A DNA stretch of 64,000 bases, from positions 3,038,001 to 3,102,000 of the forward strand of contig NC_088316.1 of NCBI RefSeq assembly GCF_910592395.1. Reading direction: 5' to 3'. Source of the stretch: Lineus longissimus (Eukaryota > Nemertea > Pilidiophora > Heteronemertea > Lineidae). Both the position numbers and the translations under genes were made by a program. Below, piece after piece: positions 11,314-22,930 of the stretch (the stretch's first letter is position 1; the number at the start of each line of letters is the position of its first letter). The notes under the pieces were generated by a model. The model did not search any database and was not told the origin of the DNA. It saw only the letters and a list, made by a program, of their open reading frames with translations.

Positions 11314-12743
11314 ATGGCAACAGGATATTTACTAAACACTGATAGAGCACATAGGATTCCACTTGGATTGAAGGCTGACAGGCAGCATCAAATTATCACT
11401 CATAATCCCTCATCTGCTAATCCAAAAGAAACACTGTGCATTAAGATACCGGCATTGAGGGAGAACACATTCTTTGTACCGAAATCTCTTTATCTGTCTG
11501 CTGATGTCACCATTTCCGGTGATTCCAAAAACAGTGTGGTCAACAACCTCGGTAGAAACCTCGACTCCAAAATGATGATTAAGTGGGGAACAGAACAGAT
11601 ATTTGACCTCGACGAATATAGTCATTATTCTACATTCAAGGACCTATGGTTAACAGAGGGGGAAAGAGACGACAGGGTGTTTCAGGGTGATTCCAAAAAC
11701 AGTGTGGTCAACAATCTCGGTAGAAACCTCAACCTCAACTCCAAAATGATAATTAAGTGGGGAACAGAACAGATATTTGACCTCGACGAATACAGTCATT
11801 ATTCTACATTCAAGGACTTGTGGTTAACAGAGGAGGAAAGAGACGACAGGGTGTTTCAAGGTATCCAGTCAGAGAACCTCAGGAATTTAAGATCAGGAGT
11901 AGCTGAAGCTAATGTCACTGGTGAAACTAGTGATGAAAAGACACTTAAGAAAGTGTTTGGTAGCAAATACAAGGTACCACTAGAGTTCGAGCTATTCCAT
12001 AACCATGCTCCATTTTACAAGTTTCCGATTCAAGAGGACGTTATCATTGAAATCACACTAGCACCAAAGGAGGAGATCATTGTCACTACGACTACAGCTA
12101 ACATGAACTACAAACTTGAAAACATCTGTTTTGAATACGACACAGTAACTCACAAGATGATAGCCAGTCAACTGAGTATCAGGTACAACTCTGGCTTCTC
12201 AATCTTTTACGATTGGGTAGACCATTTCAAGACAGTCAATGTTACTTTCAATGAAACGTTAATCAACGAGAACATAAATTTTCCAAGAATGTCAATTAAA
12301 GGCATATTGCTTCTATTCGTGTCTGATTATGTCGATGGATCTAGAATTTCTGAGATGTTCGAAAACTCCAATATCACTAAAGTACAGATAACAATAGAGG
12401 GTGTTTCTAATCAAGTGTTCTAGAAGGAATGAGAATGATGGATCAATGGGAGGAGATCAAGAAGCATTTCATGTCTGAGGATTTGAAGAAAACTAATGAC
12501 TGTTACATGACAATGGAGAAGTATTACGGTGACTCGAATCACTACGGGTTGTGGTTGGACCTGAGAACCACAGAAGTCAATCATCTACACGGTTCTGGTA
12601 AGAGATTTCAGAACACAAAGGATGGAATCCAGTTGTATCTTACAAAGAAATCTGGTAAGGGACCATACAAAATGCACATATTCGTGGTTTCTGATGCTCA
12701 GGTAAACATCAGTAACTATCAAATAGCCTCTTTACAGCATTAG
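11314..12743 (+). pseudogene. Putative Polinton-type major capsid protein, broken (fragment 1)
   Basis: Homologue of the 418-aa protein at 61029-62285. The start is ATG 11314, which aligns with MATGYLLNT of the intact copy. Two lesions are visible. About 170 bases are duplicated in frame (roughly 11517-11687 and 11688-11864), repeating the segment from GDSKNSVVNN to DRVFQG. A one-base change of length at about 12420 then gives TAG and moves the remaining 105 residues (12429-12743) into another frame. A capsid role is inferred from length, all-beta character and position next to a penton-like gene. Confidence 0.6.
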
Positions 12744-12809
12744 AGATACGCTCTTAGCAACAAAGTTGTATTAGATTCGAAGTTTACTAGTGATTTTATA
12801 AGAAATTAC

Positions 12810-13033
12810 ATGGAAACACCAGGAAAGAAAGATATTTTCAACACACTGTATCAAAGTTTACTATTGGCAACAACAACAATTGGTTACTCTATGATACTAA
12901 AAAGGTTCTTGAGAATTCAAGTTATGCTAGCCTAGAGGAGATATTTAAATTGGGTAGAACTGTAGCTCTAAGTAATGGCACATTAGAGTACCTTTACAAT
13001 CAAGGAATATTACCCAGAAACATAATGAAGTAA
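12810..13033 (+). pseudogene. Small membrane protein of Polinton-like fragment 1, broken
   Basis: Counterpart of the 78-aa gene at 62387-62623, in the same position between the capsid genes. It opens METPGKKDI and has an N-terminal hydrophobic segment. A short deletion after LKRFLRI shifts the frame and gives a TAG at about 12934. The end, ILPRNIMK, is recognisable in another frame. Confidence 0.55.
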
Positions 13034-13049
13034 TTATCTACTTCACTAA

Positions 13050-13775
13050 ATGAAAACTGTAATCAACATAGAATCTAGTGATTACCCAGAACAGAGTTCT
13101 AGTGATTAAACAGTCAATCTTAACACTGACATTCAGGATGCATGTAGCATCACTTTGACTTTTGCAGTAATATCTTGTACATTCTATAATATCAGTGAAG
13201 CCCGGAAGAAGAATAAAATAAAGATTAAGGGTTTTTTTTAACAGAGATTACGATACCCGATGGTCTCTATGATCTAGAAAGTTTTTCAAAAATGTTTGCA
13301 GATAATTTTAAAGAAAATAGTTTCAGTAGAAGTGCTGTTAAATTTAATGTAGAAGTACCCAATGGTAAGGCCATCTTACACTTCCTGAAGAGAAAAAAAT
13401 GAGCAGTATTTTCAGATTATGTTCATGGGTAAAAGTTGTGAGTTATTTGGCTTGAAATCAGAATGGCCTTTTCCTTTCGGCAATGGAGATCAGGATGAAG
13501 TTGTAAGTGAGAGTCCCATCTATTTTAGACCCGTGAACCATTTTGTGTTTCACTGTGACATAATAAATTCTACTAATGTACATGTATTTAGTAACGTTGA
13601 AACATCAGATGTGCTAGCCACGAGACCAATAAAGGAAGCTAATTTTGGAGATTTAATAGCATATTCCTTTGACAAACCAATAGCAATACCATGTAAACCA
13701 AGATTCAATAAGCTGAATATCCGCTTAACTGATGAAAAAGGTGACATTATCGATCTTAATTGTTTTGACGTATAG
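13050..13775 (+). pseudogene. Putative minor capsid/penton protein, broken (fragment 1)
   Basis: Homologue of the 255-aa protein at 62681-63448. It begins at ATG 13050, has a nonsense TAA at about 13106 where the intact copy has TTA, and at least one further frameshift. An open segment survives at 13419-13775. The last residues (from YQLV in the intact copy) are missing because the inserted element at 13783 begins there. Confidence 0.6.
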
Positions 13776-13845
13776 TACCCAGAAGTATTAAGGTAGCAGG
13801 AAGGGTTGGGCGTTTGTGGTTTCTGAGTCTGAGGGGGTTGGTGTC

Positions 13846-13907
13846 TGTTGACTGTGCTTTAAGAGAGACTAGGCATGGCGCCAGTCTCTCTTAAAGCACA
13901 GTCAACA
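13846..13907. repeat. Perfect 25-bp hairpin of element copy B
   Basis: Arms 13846-13870 and 13883-13907, identical to the hairpin of copy A at 3477-3538. Confidence 0.85.
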
Positions 13908-16006
13908 GGCATTTGGTCTCAGTATTTGGGTTTTGATTGCCATGACTGTACCCCTGTAAAAGTCAGAGGAGGAGAAGTTTGGAATGATGAAAGCATTGAA
14001 GAAGAAGAAATGTTATTATTGAGGAAAGCAAAATTTATTATGAGACGAGAAGGCAGTGTCCTGACTTGATTATTTAAAAAAAATGGCAGTCTGAACACAT
14101 TAAAAGGTGGAACATGGCATTTTATCGACTTTGAAGTGTTCCGCAGTTAAAGGGAGACTATAGGCAGCAGCTAGGTAGGCAAGATAAAGTCATACAAATT
14201 TGCCAATAGGGGTCAGTCATATCTCTAGGCATGGCGCCAGTCTCTCTTAAAGCACAGTCAAGAGGCATTTGGTCTTAGTATTTGGGTAAGTACAGAATCA
14301 AGGCAGCTCAGAGAGCGATGATTGAACGATGCTGTGGACAAGTCCAAGGATACTGCATCAGTCACGACCAACTTCTCATCAGAAAGCGTCACCACCAGCA
14401 TATTCAATGTTCAGTTCCAACCTGTACCAGTCCAATGCACGCCTGTCATGGTCAGCAGTGGTCAGCTTAGCGCGATATGGAACATTCTTCCCAAACTCAA
14501 GCGAGGGAAGTCTGCTCATTAGCCTATCTCGCGCACTGCTCCTTCTTGTCAAACATCGTAGTGAAATCGTGGTACAGTGGGGTGTCCTCGAGGATTGCAG
14601 CTGGTCGGACAGACGTGAGGTGGAATGTGGGCGGCTGCACTTCTTCGTTGATGTGCGATGGCAGATAGCACAGTTGTTGCGTTGCATGACAGCTGAAAGT
14701 GAATGTGATATCATAGAACTGAGGCGTTTGCAATGAGACTATAGGTGAAGTAGAAGCAAGGAGTGAAATGGACCATCTTCCAGTGACTAATATACAGAGT
14801 AAGGGCACTGGGTGTTGTTAGATTCAGCATTGAATGTATTCCTCGTACAAGCGTGAATAGTGTGGACATACAGTGAGAGGTGAGAGACCCCTATTGACTA
14901 CTTCTTGTAACTTTATCTTGGATATTATATTAGTATTGAACTTCTCGCCATGGAATATGAAGAAATTGAAGTTGTAGGCATGGAATATGAAAAATGATTC
15001 AACGGTGAAAGACATTATTCCATGAGGCTTTGCCGTGATCGCAAAGGACGCGACGCGATTGGTTCACATGCTAATGAGGTATGATAATGATAATTACCTC
15101 TATAATGCTACTTGGATAGCGACTGTGTTGTTGATTGCAACAGTGGTCTATGTCAATGTGTGCCTGTAATGTCAATGAAGTATGATGAGGTGATGACGAT
15201 AGTGCAATTATTAAATATTGGCAAGAGATCATACTACAACATAGGTCTTGTTTTTGACAGATGACTGTGCGACATTCCCATTGGGTCTTGTTAGAGTCAG
15301 CGCTGCATGTATTCCTTGTACAAGCTTGAATAGTTGTGACGATTTTGAGGGGTGAGAGACCCCTATCGGCTACTTCGGCTAACTTTATCTTGCCTACCTA
15401 GCTGCTAGCAATAGTGCCCCTTTATCAAGACTGAAACCCACTGTGCGGGGCTAAGAAATTACCTTTATAATCCTAGTTGGATAACCACTAGATGATTTGA
15501 AGAGTGCTCTGTGGATGTGTGCCTGTAATGTCAATGAAAGTATGATGAGGTGATGACGATAGTGGAATGACGAAATACTGGAAAGAGATCTATTCCTAGA
15601 AGAACATATGTCCTGTTTTGACTAGGTGGCGCATTTTTTTATCAGCAGTGAGCACTGTGTGTAACATGGTGGAGGCAGCGGAGATAATAACTGTGTCGAA
15701 AGTATTGTTATAGGGCCTTCCCTAGGCCCATGGGGTTAAATTTACAATCCACGATTGAAAAGACGTAGTTTGATCGCATTCAACTATAAATCCATTGAAC
15801 AGTTGTGTTCCTTTAGTCAACCGATGACCTTTTGTTGGGCCATGATCGGGGATTGTAAACTGTAAATGTATTATGGACTGGGAGACGGGGGAAACACAAG
15901 TGAAATAGACCAAAACAAGTGATTTTGGGGCTTTGGTTTAGACGCATGCCCCACATGCGCCATGCGGGATTATACGGTTCATGTGAACTTGTTGACATCT
16001 ACATGA

Positions 16007-17832
16007 TCTAGTGCTGTTATTGGTCATGGTACATGGTAGGCCTAATCATCATGGCTATATGTTTCAGGAAAAGCTCGGAGTAAAATGAACTGCCGATGAA
16101 TAATGATGTTGTTCATGTTTACCATGTTTACCATGTTTACTAGTACATAGCCATAGGGTATGCACTGGCCAGTGCACTTTCTGCACGTCGTCATGGTCAT
16201 GTACGTGATACCTTGCATAGTTTGTTTTTGAATGCGCATGCTTTTTGGGCAAAATCACTTGTACCAACACTAATGAATAATGTCTTCTTATCCCTATGAC
16301 TCCATACACAGTGAGGGCATTGTCCCATTCCCATCAAATGGTAACTTATTGTACCGTATTAGGGTGGAAGTTGGGGAGCAGATACCTACCGTTGCACGCC
16401 TGTCATAATCAGCAGTGATGAGCTTAGCGCGATATGGAACATTCTTCAGAAACTCAGGCGAGGGAAGTCTGCTCATTAGCATATCTCGCGCACTGCTCCT
16501 TCTTGTCAAACATCGTAGTGAAATCGTAGTGGAAAACGTCTGGCTTTGCGCCAGACGTTGAGACTAATAAGTGAAGAACTAATAGGTAAAGAACTTCTAC
16601 TTGCGCGAGACTGCTCTGATAAAATTATCATTGCAGAGACTACGGTTACGTACACATATATTTTTTACAATCAAAAATGCCCTCAAAAGACGACATGGAA
16701 TGATTATTTTATTGATATTTCCTACTATATACCTTCCAATTATCACTTTATACAAATAGATCGGCGTTAGGTCGCATGCTTTTCTTTCCTGGTGACACTA
16801 TAAAGCAAAATAGTTGCAACCCCGTAAATGCGCTATAAGTCCAATAATAAGTGACGGTGACCCGTTATAAATGTTTCGCCAGCTTCGCTTTTTTGCCGCT
16901 ACGCGGCGCGTTGGGCCCTTGCGTCTAGTGCCGTTATTGGTCATGGTACATGGTAGGCCTAATCATCATGGCAATATGTTTCAGGAAAAGCTCGGAGTAA
17001 AATGAACTGCCGATGAATAATGATGTTGTTCATGTTTACCATGTTTACTATACATAGCCATAGGGTATGCACTGGCCAGTGCACTTTCTGCATGGTCGTC
17101 ATGGTCATGTACGTGATACCTTGCATATTTTGTTTTTTGAATGCGCATGCTTTTTGGGCAAAATCACTTGTACCAACACTAATGAATAATGTCTTCTTAT
17201 CCCTATGACTCCATACACAGTGAGGGCATTGTCCCATTCTCATCAAATGGTAACTTATTGTACCGTATTAGGGTGGAAGTTGGGGAGCAGATATCTACCG
17301 CTGCACGCCTGTCATAATCAGCAGTGATGAGCTTAGCGCGATATGGAACATTCTTCAGAAACTCAAGCGAGGGAAGTCTGCTCATTAGCATATCTCGCGC
17401 ACTGCTCCTTATTGTCAAACATCGTAGTGAAATCGTAATGGAAAACGTCTGGCTTTGCGCCAGACGTTGAGACTAATAAGTGAAGAACTAGTAGGTAAAG
17501 AACTTCTACTTGCGCGAGACTGCTCTGATAAAATTATCATTGCAGAGACTACGGTGACGTACACATATATTTTTTACAATCAAAAATGCCCTCAAAAGAC
17601 GACATGGAATGATTATTTTATTGATATTTCCTACTATATACCTTCCAATTATCACTTTATACAAATAGATCGGCGTTAGGTCGCATGCTTTTCTTTCCTG
17701 GTGAAACTATAAAGCAAAATAGTTGCAACCCCGTAAATGCGCTATAAGTCCAATAATAAGTGACGGTGACCCGTTATAAATGTTTCGCCAGCTTCGCTTT
17801 TTTGCCGCTACGCGGCGCGTTGGGCCCTTGCG
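16007..17832. repeat. Tandem duplication of a 917-bp element segment
   Basis: Units 16007-16923 and 16924-17832 are near-identical and each ends with the element terminus GGGCCCTTGCG. Copy A has one unit (5097-6014). Each unit has the AACGTCTGGC/GCCAGACGTT inverted repeat and a 74-codon open frame of unknown meaning. The second unit starts exactly after the terminus of the first, as expected for tandem insertion or unequal exchange. Confidence 0.75.
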
Positions 17833-17869
17833 TCAAGTGATTATTTATCATTAAATTCACTAAAATTAA

Positions 17870-18067
17870 ATGGCAGGTATCGTTATGATGCTTGGATCTG
17901 CAGTAATAAACGCAGTAGCATTCACAGGATCTGGTTACCTTTTCAAAGCACTAGACAAGAACGGCTACGCAGCTGAAATTAAAAGACATAATAGGGCTCA
18001 GGAAGAGTTACAGAAGGCAATGAAGAGAGAAAACAAGGCTGCTATTGATTTTAAAAATACTGATTAG
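17870..18067 (+). pseudogene. Polinton-type membrane protein, truncated (fragment 1)
   Basis: Counterpart of the first part of the 152-aa protein at 63471-63929. The glycine-rich hydrophobic N-terminus (GSAVINAVAFTGSGYLF) and charged middle are kept. An internal segment is missing and a TAG ends the frame after FKNTD, so the C-terminal membrane segment is lost. This is the last recognisable Polinton gene before host flank resumes at about 18095. Confidence 0.55.
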
Positions 18068-18202
18068 CCATTCAACGTGTTCATCAATATGTTATACCAC
18101 CAAGCACAAGCAGCTTGTGCCTCATCTGCAGAGAAGCATTGATTACACCAGTCTCGAGGACTGACTAGATATACGGTTGACTAACAAGGCACCTCAGATC
18201 AG

Positions 18203-19127
18203 ATGAGTGACGAGTTACCTCGTGTAAAGTTTGAACAATTCATTTCAGATATGAGTGTTTTCCTGGAGAGAGTTTCCTGCGTTCTCTTTTTAAGACTTCT
18301 GTTAGGATCGTACCTGCCCCAGGGTACATCAACGAAGTATACACTGGATACGGCCACATCTTTAAAAGGTAAGTACAACACGAGGCCGCCTACTGCCAGG
18401 AAGTAATCACAAGGCAACGAGAGGCAATTAACGGGCACTACATGTATCAAGAAAAGCAACACTTAGGAAAAGCAAAGGTAATGTAAAAGTTAAAAAAGGC
18501 AATATGCATGGAGATGTTCAATGCAGCTATCTTTCATTGGCGATTATAATGGCAAATTCCAAATATAATGGCAAATTCCAAATTGAAATTATGCGCATGC
18601 CTGGCGTTTCGTTTCCTCAACCCCGCAAGGTCTGGCCACGGGATGAGGCAAAGAATAGACAATCTCTGCTAAAAATATTCACTCTTTGGCAAGAGAATGG
18701 CACCGATGAGGCACCCTGGAAGCATGCATTGTATTGCTCAATATTTCATTATGGTTGTTGAGATCGACCAATAGGCTGCAATTTGATACGGATTCGAAGA
18801 AGGCCCTTACAGTGTTAATTGGATAAAGGTGATTAAGGTAGAATGCGCTTGATTTCCCTAGTTCTCTAAGGATCTATTGGATTGTTCATTTGGCAGATAC
18901 GTGTATAAGAAATTGGCCTAACCTCGCCCTGAAGAAACCTTCACGGATCACCTCACTGTGGAAGCGTAAACACGTAGCGGGCCTGGCGAACGATGGCAAT
19001 ACGAATGGGAACATCCAATTCTGCGCCTGCACAGCCGGAAATCAGTACAAGGACAGCTGGTGGACTGTCGATCTTGGCGCCACCTACTGGGTGGTGGCGA
19101 TAGAACTTTGGAACAGAGCAAATTACT
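18203..19127 (+). pseudogene. F-type lectin/PAN gene copy 3, exons 1-2 only
   Basis: E1 18203-18368 and E2 18897-19127 are intact in frame, but E3 and E4 are absent. Intron 2 runs at about 19190 straight into the middle of the hAT-like element at a shared TATGTACA stretch. The T-rich 3' splice site normally found before exon 1 is also deleted. E2 reads LWNRAN with the weakened T|GTAACT donor. Intron 1 is the long type (528 nt). It cannot encode the full lectin domain. Confidence 0.7.
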
Positions 19128-19193
19128 GTAACTATTATATATTTGGCCTTAGTAAATCTAATATAGTATATGTACATGTATATATATACTAGT

Positions 19194-19793
19194 ATGTACA
19201 CGGAACAATACTCGTGACTTTCCATAACACAACTTGATCCTGAATTATCAAATAAAAGTTAGAACCAACTCAGAGTAATTTCGCTTGACAGGTCAGTTTA
19301 TGGTTTATCAAATTTTGAAGAAAAATTCATTTTTAAATTTGAAAAAAGATGTACCGGTAGCAGGGTCGGGCGCCATTGTTCCTCTGAATGGGCCTAAAAT
19401 TCACCTGATATACGTTGGGGAGTTGGGATATGATACTGATAAGAGAAACTTAAGTCAAATTTCTTCGCGCCACTCGCTCTCATTTCCCGATTTCATTGAA
19501 ATAGTTTGATACTCGAAATATTGATGGGAAAGAGCCTCTATCGCGTGGTGTGATGAGACGAGAGGCGCCTAGAGCGTGGTGCGGGCACGTGTCCGCTACT
19601 TGAATGCGTTTAGCATATGGCGTGTTGCATTTGCGGTATTCCCAGGGGCTTATTGCGTGGATTTTAGCGAGATAGGGGGGTCTATTCGCCGCTACGCGGG
19701 GGTCACGCTCTGTCCTCCGAAGAAACGCCCCCTATCACGCTTTTTTTGGTACAAGGAGGCTCTGCAGATGTCATGGGGAGTGACCGACCCGGG
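19194..19793. mobile_element. hAT-like element remnant fused to lectin intron 2
   Basis: Right-hand part of the element family of 23069-24135, ending in the terminal repeat and CTGGTATC (19794-19801). It reaches further left than the other remnants, to the sequence GGAACAATACTC also seen at 28118. Its left edge is a deletion junction, not a transposon end. Confidence 0.6.
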
Positions 19794-19801
19794 CTGGTAT
19801 C

Positions 19802-20837
19802 TTACCTCCAAGTTTTGAGTGTACGCAGACTACCTGTAGAGGATCAATTGCAAAGTGTTGATTATCTATAAATTAATAAACGTCGTTAACAATAAAGAAT
19901 AAATGCTTTTGTGTACCGATACGGTACATTTTACCATATCTTCTACTTGTTTCACTAATGACAATCGAATGTAATCACCGCAGCCAGAAACAATATAGAT
20001 TTGTTTTTATATTTCAATCTTTATTGTCTGCTGAACTCAATAATTAACAATGCCTGAAATGTCAATTTCTCTTGCACATTTTACTGAGAAGGCATGAATG
20101 AACCATTTGAAGCTTCCTTTAATTACAGTCCTTTCTTGGTGCAGGATTTATATTTACCAGGACCTAGTAATAAGCGTGCGTATGTCGCCCCGTGGTACAA
20201 CGCTACAACCGTGAGCTGTCGGGTAAGATTTACCCCTGGGGTAGAATATGTAAATTGCCCCGGTCTTTAAATCACGTGTGTCTGTACTAACCAACGACGT
20301 TGGAAATACCGTAGTTCTATATTCAACCAAGGAAGTAAAATTGTACCTCAGTGATCCAACATGCGGGGAGATCCTTTTACAGTGTTCCCCTGTCAGGTGA
20401 GATCTTCCCTTGGTGGTAAAATATGGCGCCCCGTAGTTAATCACCTTCAGTTCGGAATAAACGCATTCAACACGGCCAAGGTTCTGCTGATCTGTCACAC
20501 ATCAAATCTAAGTTTTATCTCGGTCCCTGGGATAAAGATGTGATGAGGATGAGGAGCGAGGAATCAATGTTTGCCCTCCAATTAAATCTGATTATAGGCT
20601 TGTTATTCAGTTACCCATAAGGAAAGAGAGCTTTGGCGGGCAAGACGTTATGCTATCATTGAGTTAGATCTGCATTATTTATGGCTCGATTGCGAGTCAC
20701 GTGATCCTAGTACCACCAAGTACAAGTAGCTAAGTGATCTGCAGAGCAGCATTGATTACACCAGTCTCGAAGACTCGAAGATTTTTTTTCTTTGTAGATC
20801 CAGATATATGGTTGACTAACAACGCACCGCAGATCAG
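19802..20837 (+). other. Unit flank upstream of gene copy 4
   Basis: Conserved spacer with AATAAAGAATAAA at 19891-19903, the degenerate ~48-bp repeats at about 20150-20450, and a T-rich tract ending in TTTGTAG at about 20790-20797, a likely 3' splice site for exon 1. No promoter could be identified. Confidence 0.45.
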
Positions 20838-22570
20838 ATGAGTGACGAGTTACCTCGTGTAAAGTTTGAACAATTCATTTCAGATATGAGTGTTTTCCTG
20901 GAGAGAGTTTCCTGCGTTCTCTTTTTAGGACTTCTGTTAGGATCATACCTGCCCCAGGGTACATCAACGAAGTATACACTGGATACGGCCACATCTTTGA
21001 AAGGTAAGTACAACACGAAGCAGCCTAGCGTAAGGAAGTAATCACAAGGCAACGAGAGGCAATTAACGGGCACTACATGTATCAAGAAAAGCAACACTTA
21101 GGATCAAGAAAAGCAAAGGTAATGTAAAAGTAAAGAAAAGGTAATATGCACGGCGATGTTTAATGCAGTTATCTTTTCATCTATTTGATTGTTCATTTGG
21201 CAGACACGTGTATAAGAAACTGGCCTGACCTCGCACTGAAGAAACCTTCACGGATCTCCTCACTGTATAAGAGTGAACACGTAGCGGGCCTGGCGAACGA
21301 TGGCAATACGAATGGGAGCCTCCAATTCTGCGCCTGCACAGCCAAAGATCAGTACACGGACAGCTGGTGGACTGTCGATCTTGGCGCCACCTACTGGGTG
21401 GTGGCGATAGAACTTTGGAACAGAGCAGATTTCTGTCGTGAGTAACTTAACTATTATATAATTGGCCATTAGTAAATCTAATATAGTATATATATATATA
21501 CGTATATACATGTATATTTACATGTAAAACTTATATAAATAATACATTGGAAACTGATTTAGCGGCGATATAGTACACATTGTGACAACATTTTGGATAT
21601 AGTAGTTGAAGCATCTCACACACTCACCGTAACTTCGAAACGATTCTTGAAGAGAGTAGCCGCTCTAATTTTAGAGTGCATCTCACATTCAAATGGGGCT
21701 AAATGTTCGGCAGTGCTATGTGGAAATAGGCATGCCTACTACAGAAAGATTATTAAAACTTTCTAAAATTCAGGTATTTATTTATAAGGTGAGACACATA
21801 GGAATATTTTAGGCATTAGTTTAGAAACACAGGGTGTTGAAAATGTACATAATAGATTCAAAATGTCTTTCAGCAAACCGGTTGACACAGTTCGATGTCG
21901 TAGTGACCGATGTAGCGCCTCCCCCTGCGGTCATTAATGATGTCACTCTCTGCTATCACCACGGTAGCACAACAATCCCTGCGAATATTGGGTTCTTCAG
22001 GAAATGCAGAAAACCCATCGCTGGGAATCATCTCACCATCAGCAAGAAGGTCCCGTCCACGGAATATCTTACGCTGTGTGAGGTTCGAGTGTTCGGGCTT
22101 GTAAAACAAAGCCAAGCTGGTAAGTAGTGCCACGATTTAATAGAGACTAAGAATGTGCACAACGACACATCCAACCTCCCTGCACGCAACCTTCTTGCGC
22201 ATGACCGGAACTATTTATCCACGTGGTTCCGCTGCTTTGAAGAATGCAACACATCATAAAGTTCTATGATTGGCATAAAATTGGGGAAAGTGGCGAATGC
22301 CAGAGTCATTTCATATCGGTGACGGCTTTTCATTGATGATGTCATGCAATATTATCTCCCTTTGCAGTCAATGGCAGCAAGTCGACCATAGAAATTCATG
22401 TCCGGAGCCTGCTCGGGTGCTCAGTTCGGTGCTTGGAGATCGCTTCGCCATGTAATGAGTACGATTACAACGAGGGGACCGGACTTTGTCGATTTGAAGC
22501 GCCCAAGGACGGGCAGGTTTTTTGTTCTGCGTCAGAGTTTGAGGAATACCATTGGAATTCGAAACCTTAG
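20838..22570 (+). CDS. F-type lectin/PAN secreted protein (gene copy 4, intact, 282 aa)
   Basis: Best-preserved member. Exons: E1 20838-21003, E2 21204-21437, E3 21874-22119, E4 22368-22570; donors GTAAGT, GTGAGT, GTAAGT; all junctions phase 1; 849 coding bases. Residues 1-55 contain the signal peptide (core about 24-38; Met17 is an alternative start). Residues 56-215 form an F-type lectin domain: HVAGLANDGN near 81-90, WWTVDLG at 110-116, LWNRAD at 126-131. The fucose-binding motif R129-x-D131-x4-R136 is built across the E2/E3 junction and exists only if the GTGAGT donor is used. The family's partner histidine is absent. Residues 216-282 form a PAN/apple-like module with cysteines 233, 237, 244, 256 and 268. 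It is likely secreted and glycan-binding. Innate recognition or cell adhesion is inferred from the families only. Confidence 0.8.
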
Positions 22571-22930
22571 GCCGTCTATCAGTGAATATTTGATATTCTT
22601 TTATATCACCATCATTATATTCGAGCACTGCTCTGCTGTGATTGGTGCAGAAGCATTATTTGGGGCTTTCGATTGGTCAATAGAATATGACATCATAAAA
22701 GTACTGTGACTGTTGTGACTGTTTGGTGTTAGTTTGGGGAAAAGGTCTGATTACAGTAGACGTTGTCATTCGACTTGACTTTAACCCCGGTGAACCTTTC
22801 TGAACCAGTAGTTATCAGATGAGCTGCACAGTCAGCGCTCCAAACTGAGGATTTCAGACCGTCCTCGATCATTTACAACCGATTACGTGGTTTCAGGCAA
22901 GTTTGAAAAAAAACCTGCATAAGGTCTCCG

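Larger units (their letters stand above)
13783..17832. mobile_element. Unclassified hairpin-bearing element, copy B (inside Polinton fragment 1)
   Basis: It has the same ends as copy A at 3414-6014 (AAGTATTAAGG ... GGGCCCTTGCG) but is 4.05 kb long. It has about 540 extra bases at 15340-15880 and a tandem duplication of its last 917 bases. The extra part contains 15383-15424, the reverse complement of 14148-14189 (TAAAGGGAGACTATAGGCAG onward), an inverted pair of about 40 bases that may be the ends of a third nested element. The flanking five bases are CCCAG and TCAAG, only three of five alike, so the target duplication has decayed or the locus has recombined. Confidence 0.55.
9986..18094 (+). 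mobile_element. Polinton/Maverick-like fragment 1 (decayed, interrupted)
   Basis: Sequence collinear with the intact genes at 61029-63929: major capsid-like, small membrane, minor capsid-like, then a membrane protein, all on the + strand, preceded by a coiled-coil/membrane gene. Every gene is broken. No DNA polymerase B, integrase, packaging ATPase or protease gene is present, so this is only the structural-gene portion of a Polinton. Host flank stops at about 9985 and resumes at about 18095, with a matching stretch of host flank missing, so it is not a simple insertion. An unrelated element (13783-17832) splits it. Assignment to Polintons rests on gene order and capsid-like character and was not tested by a search. 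Confidence 0.6.
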
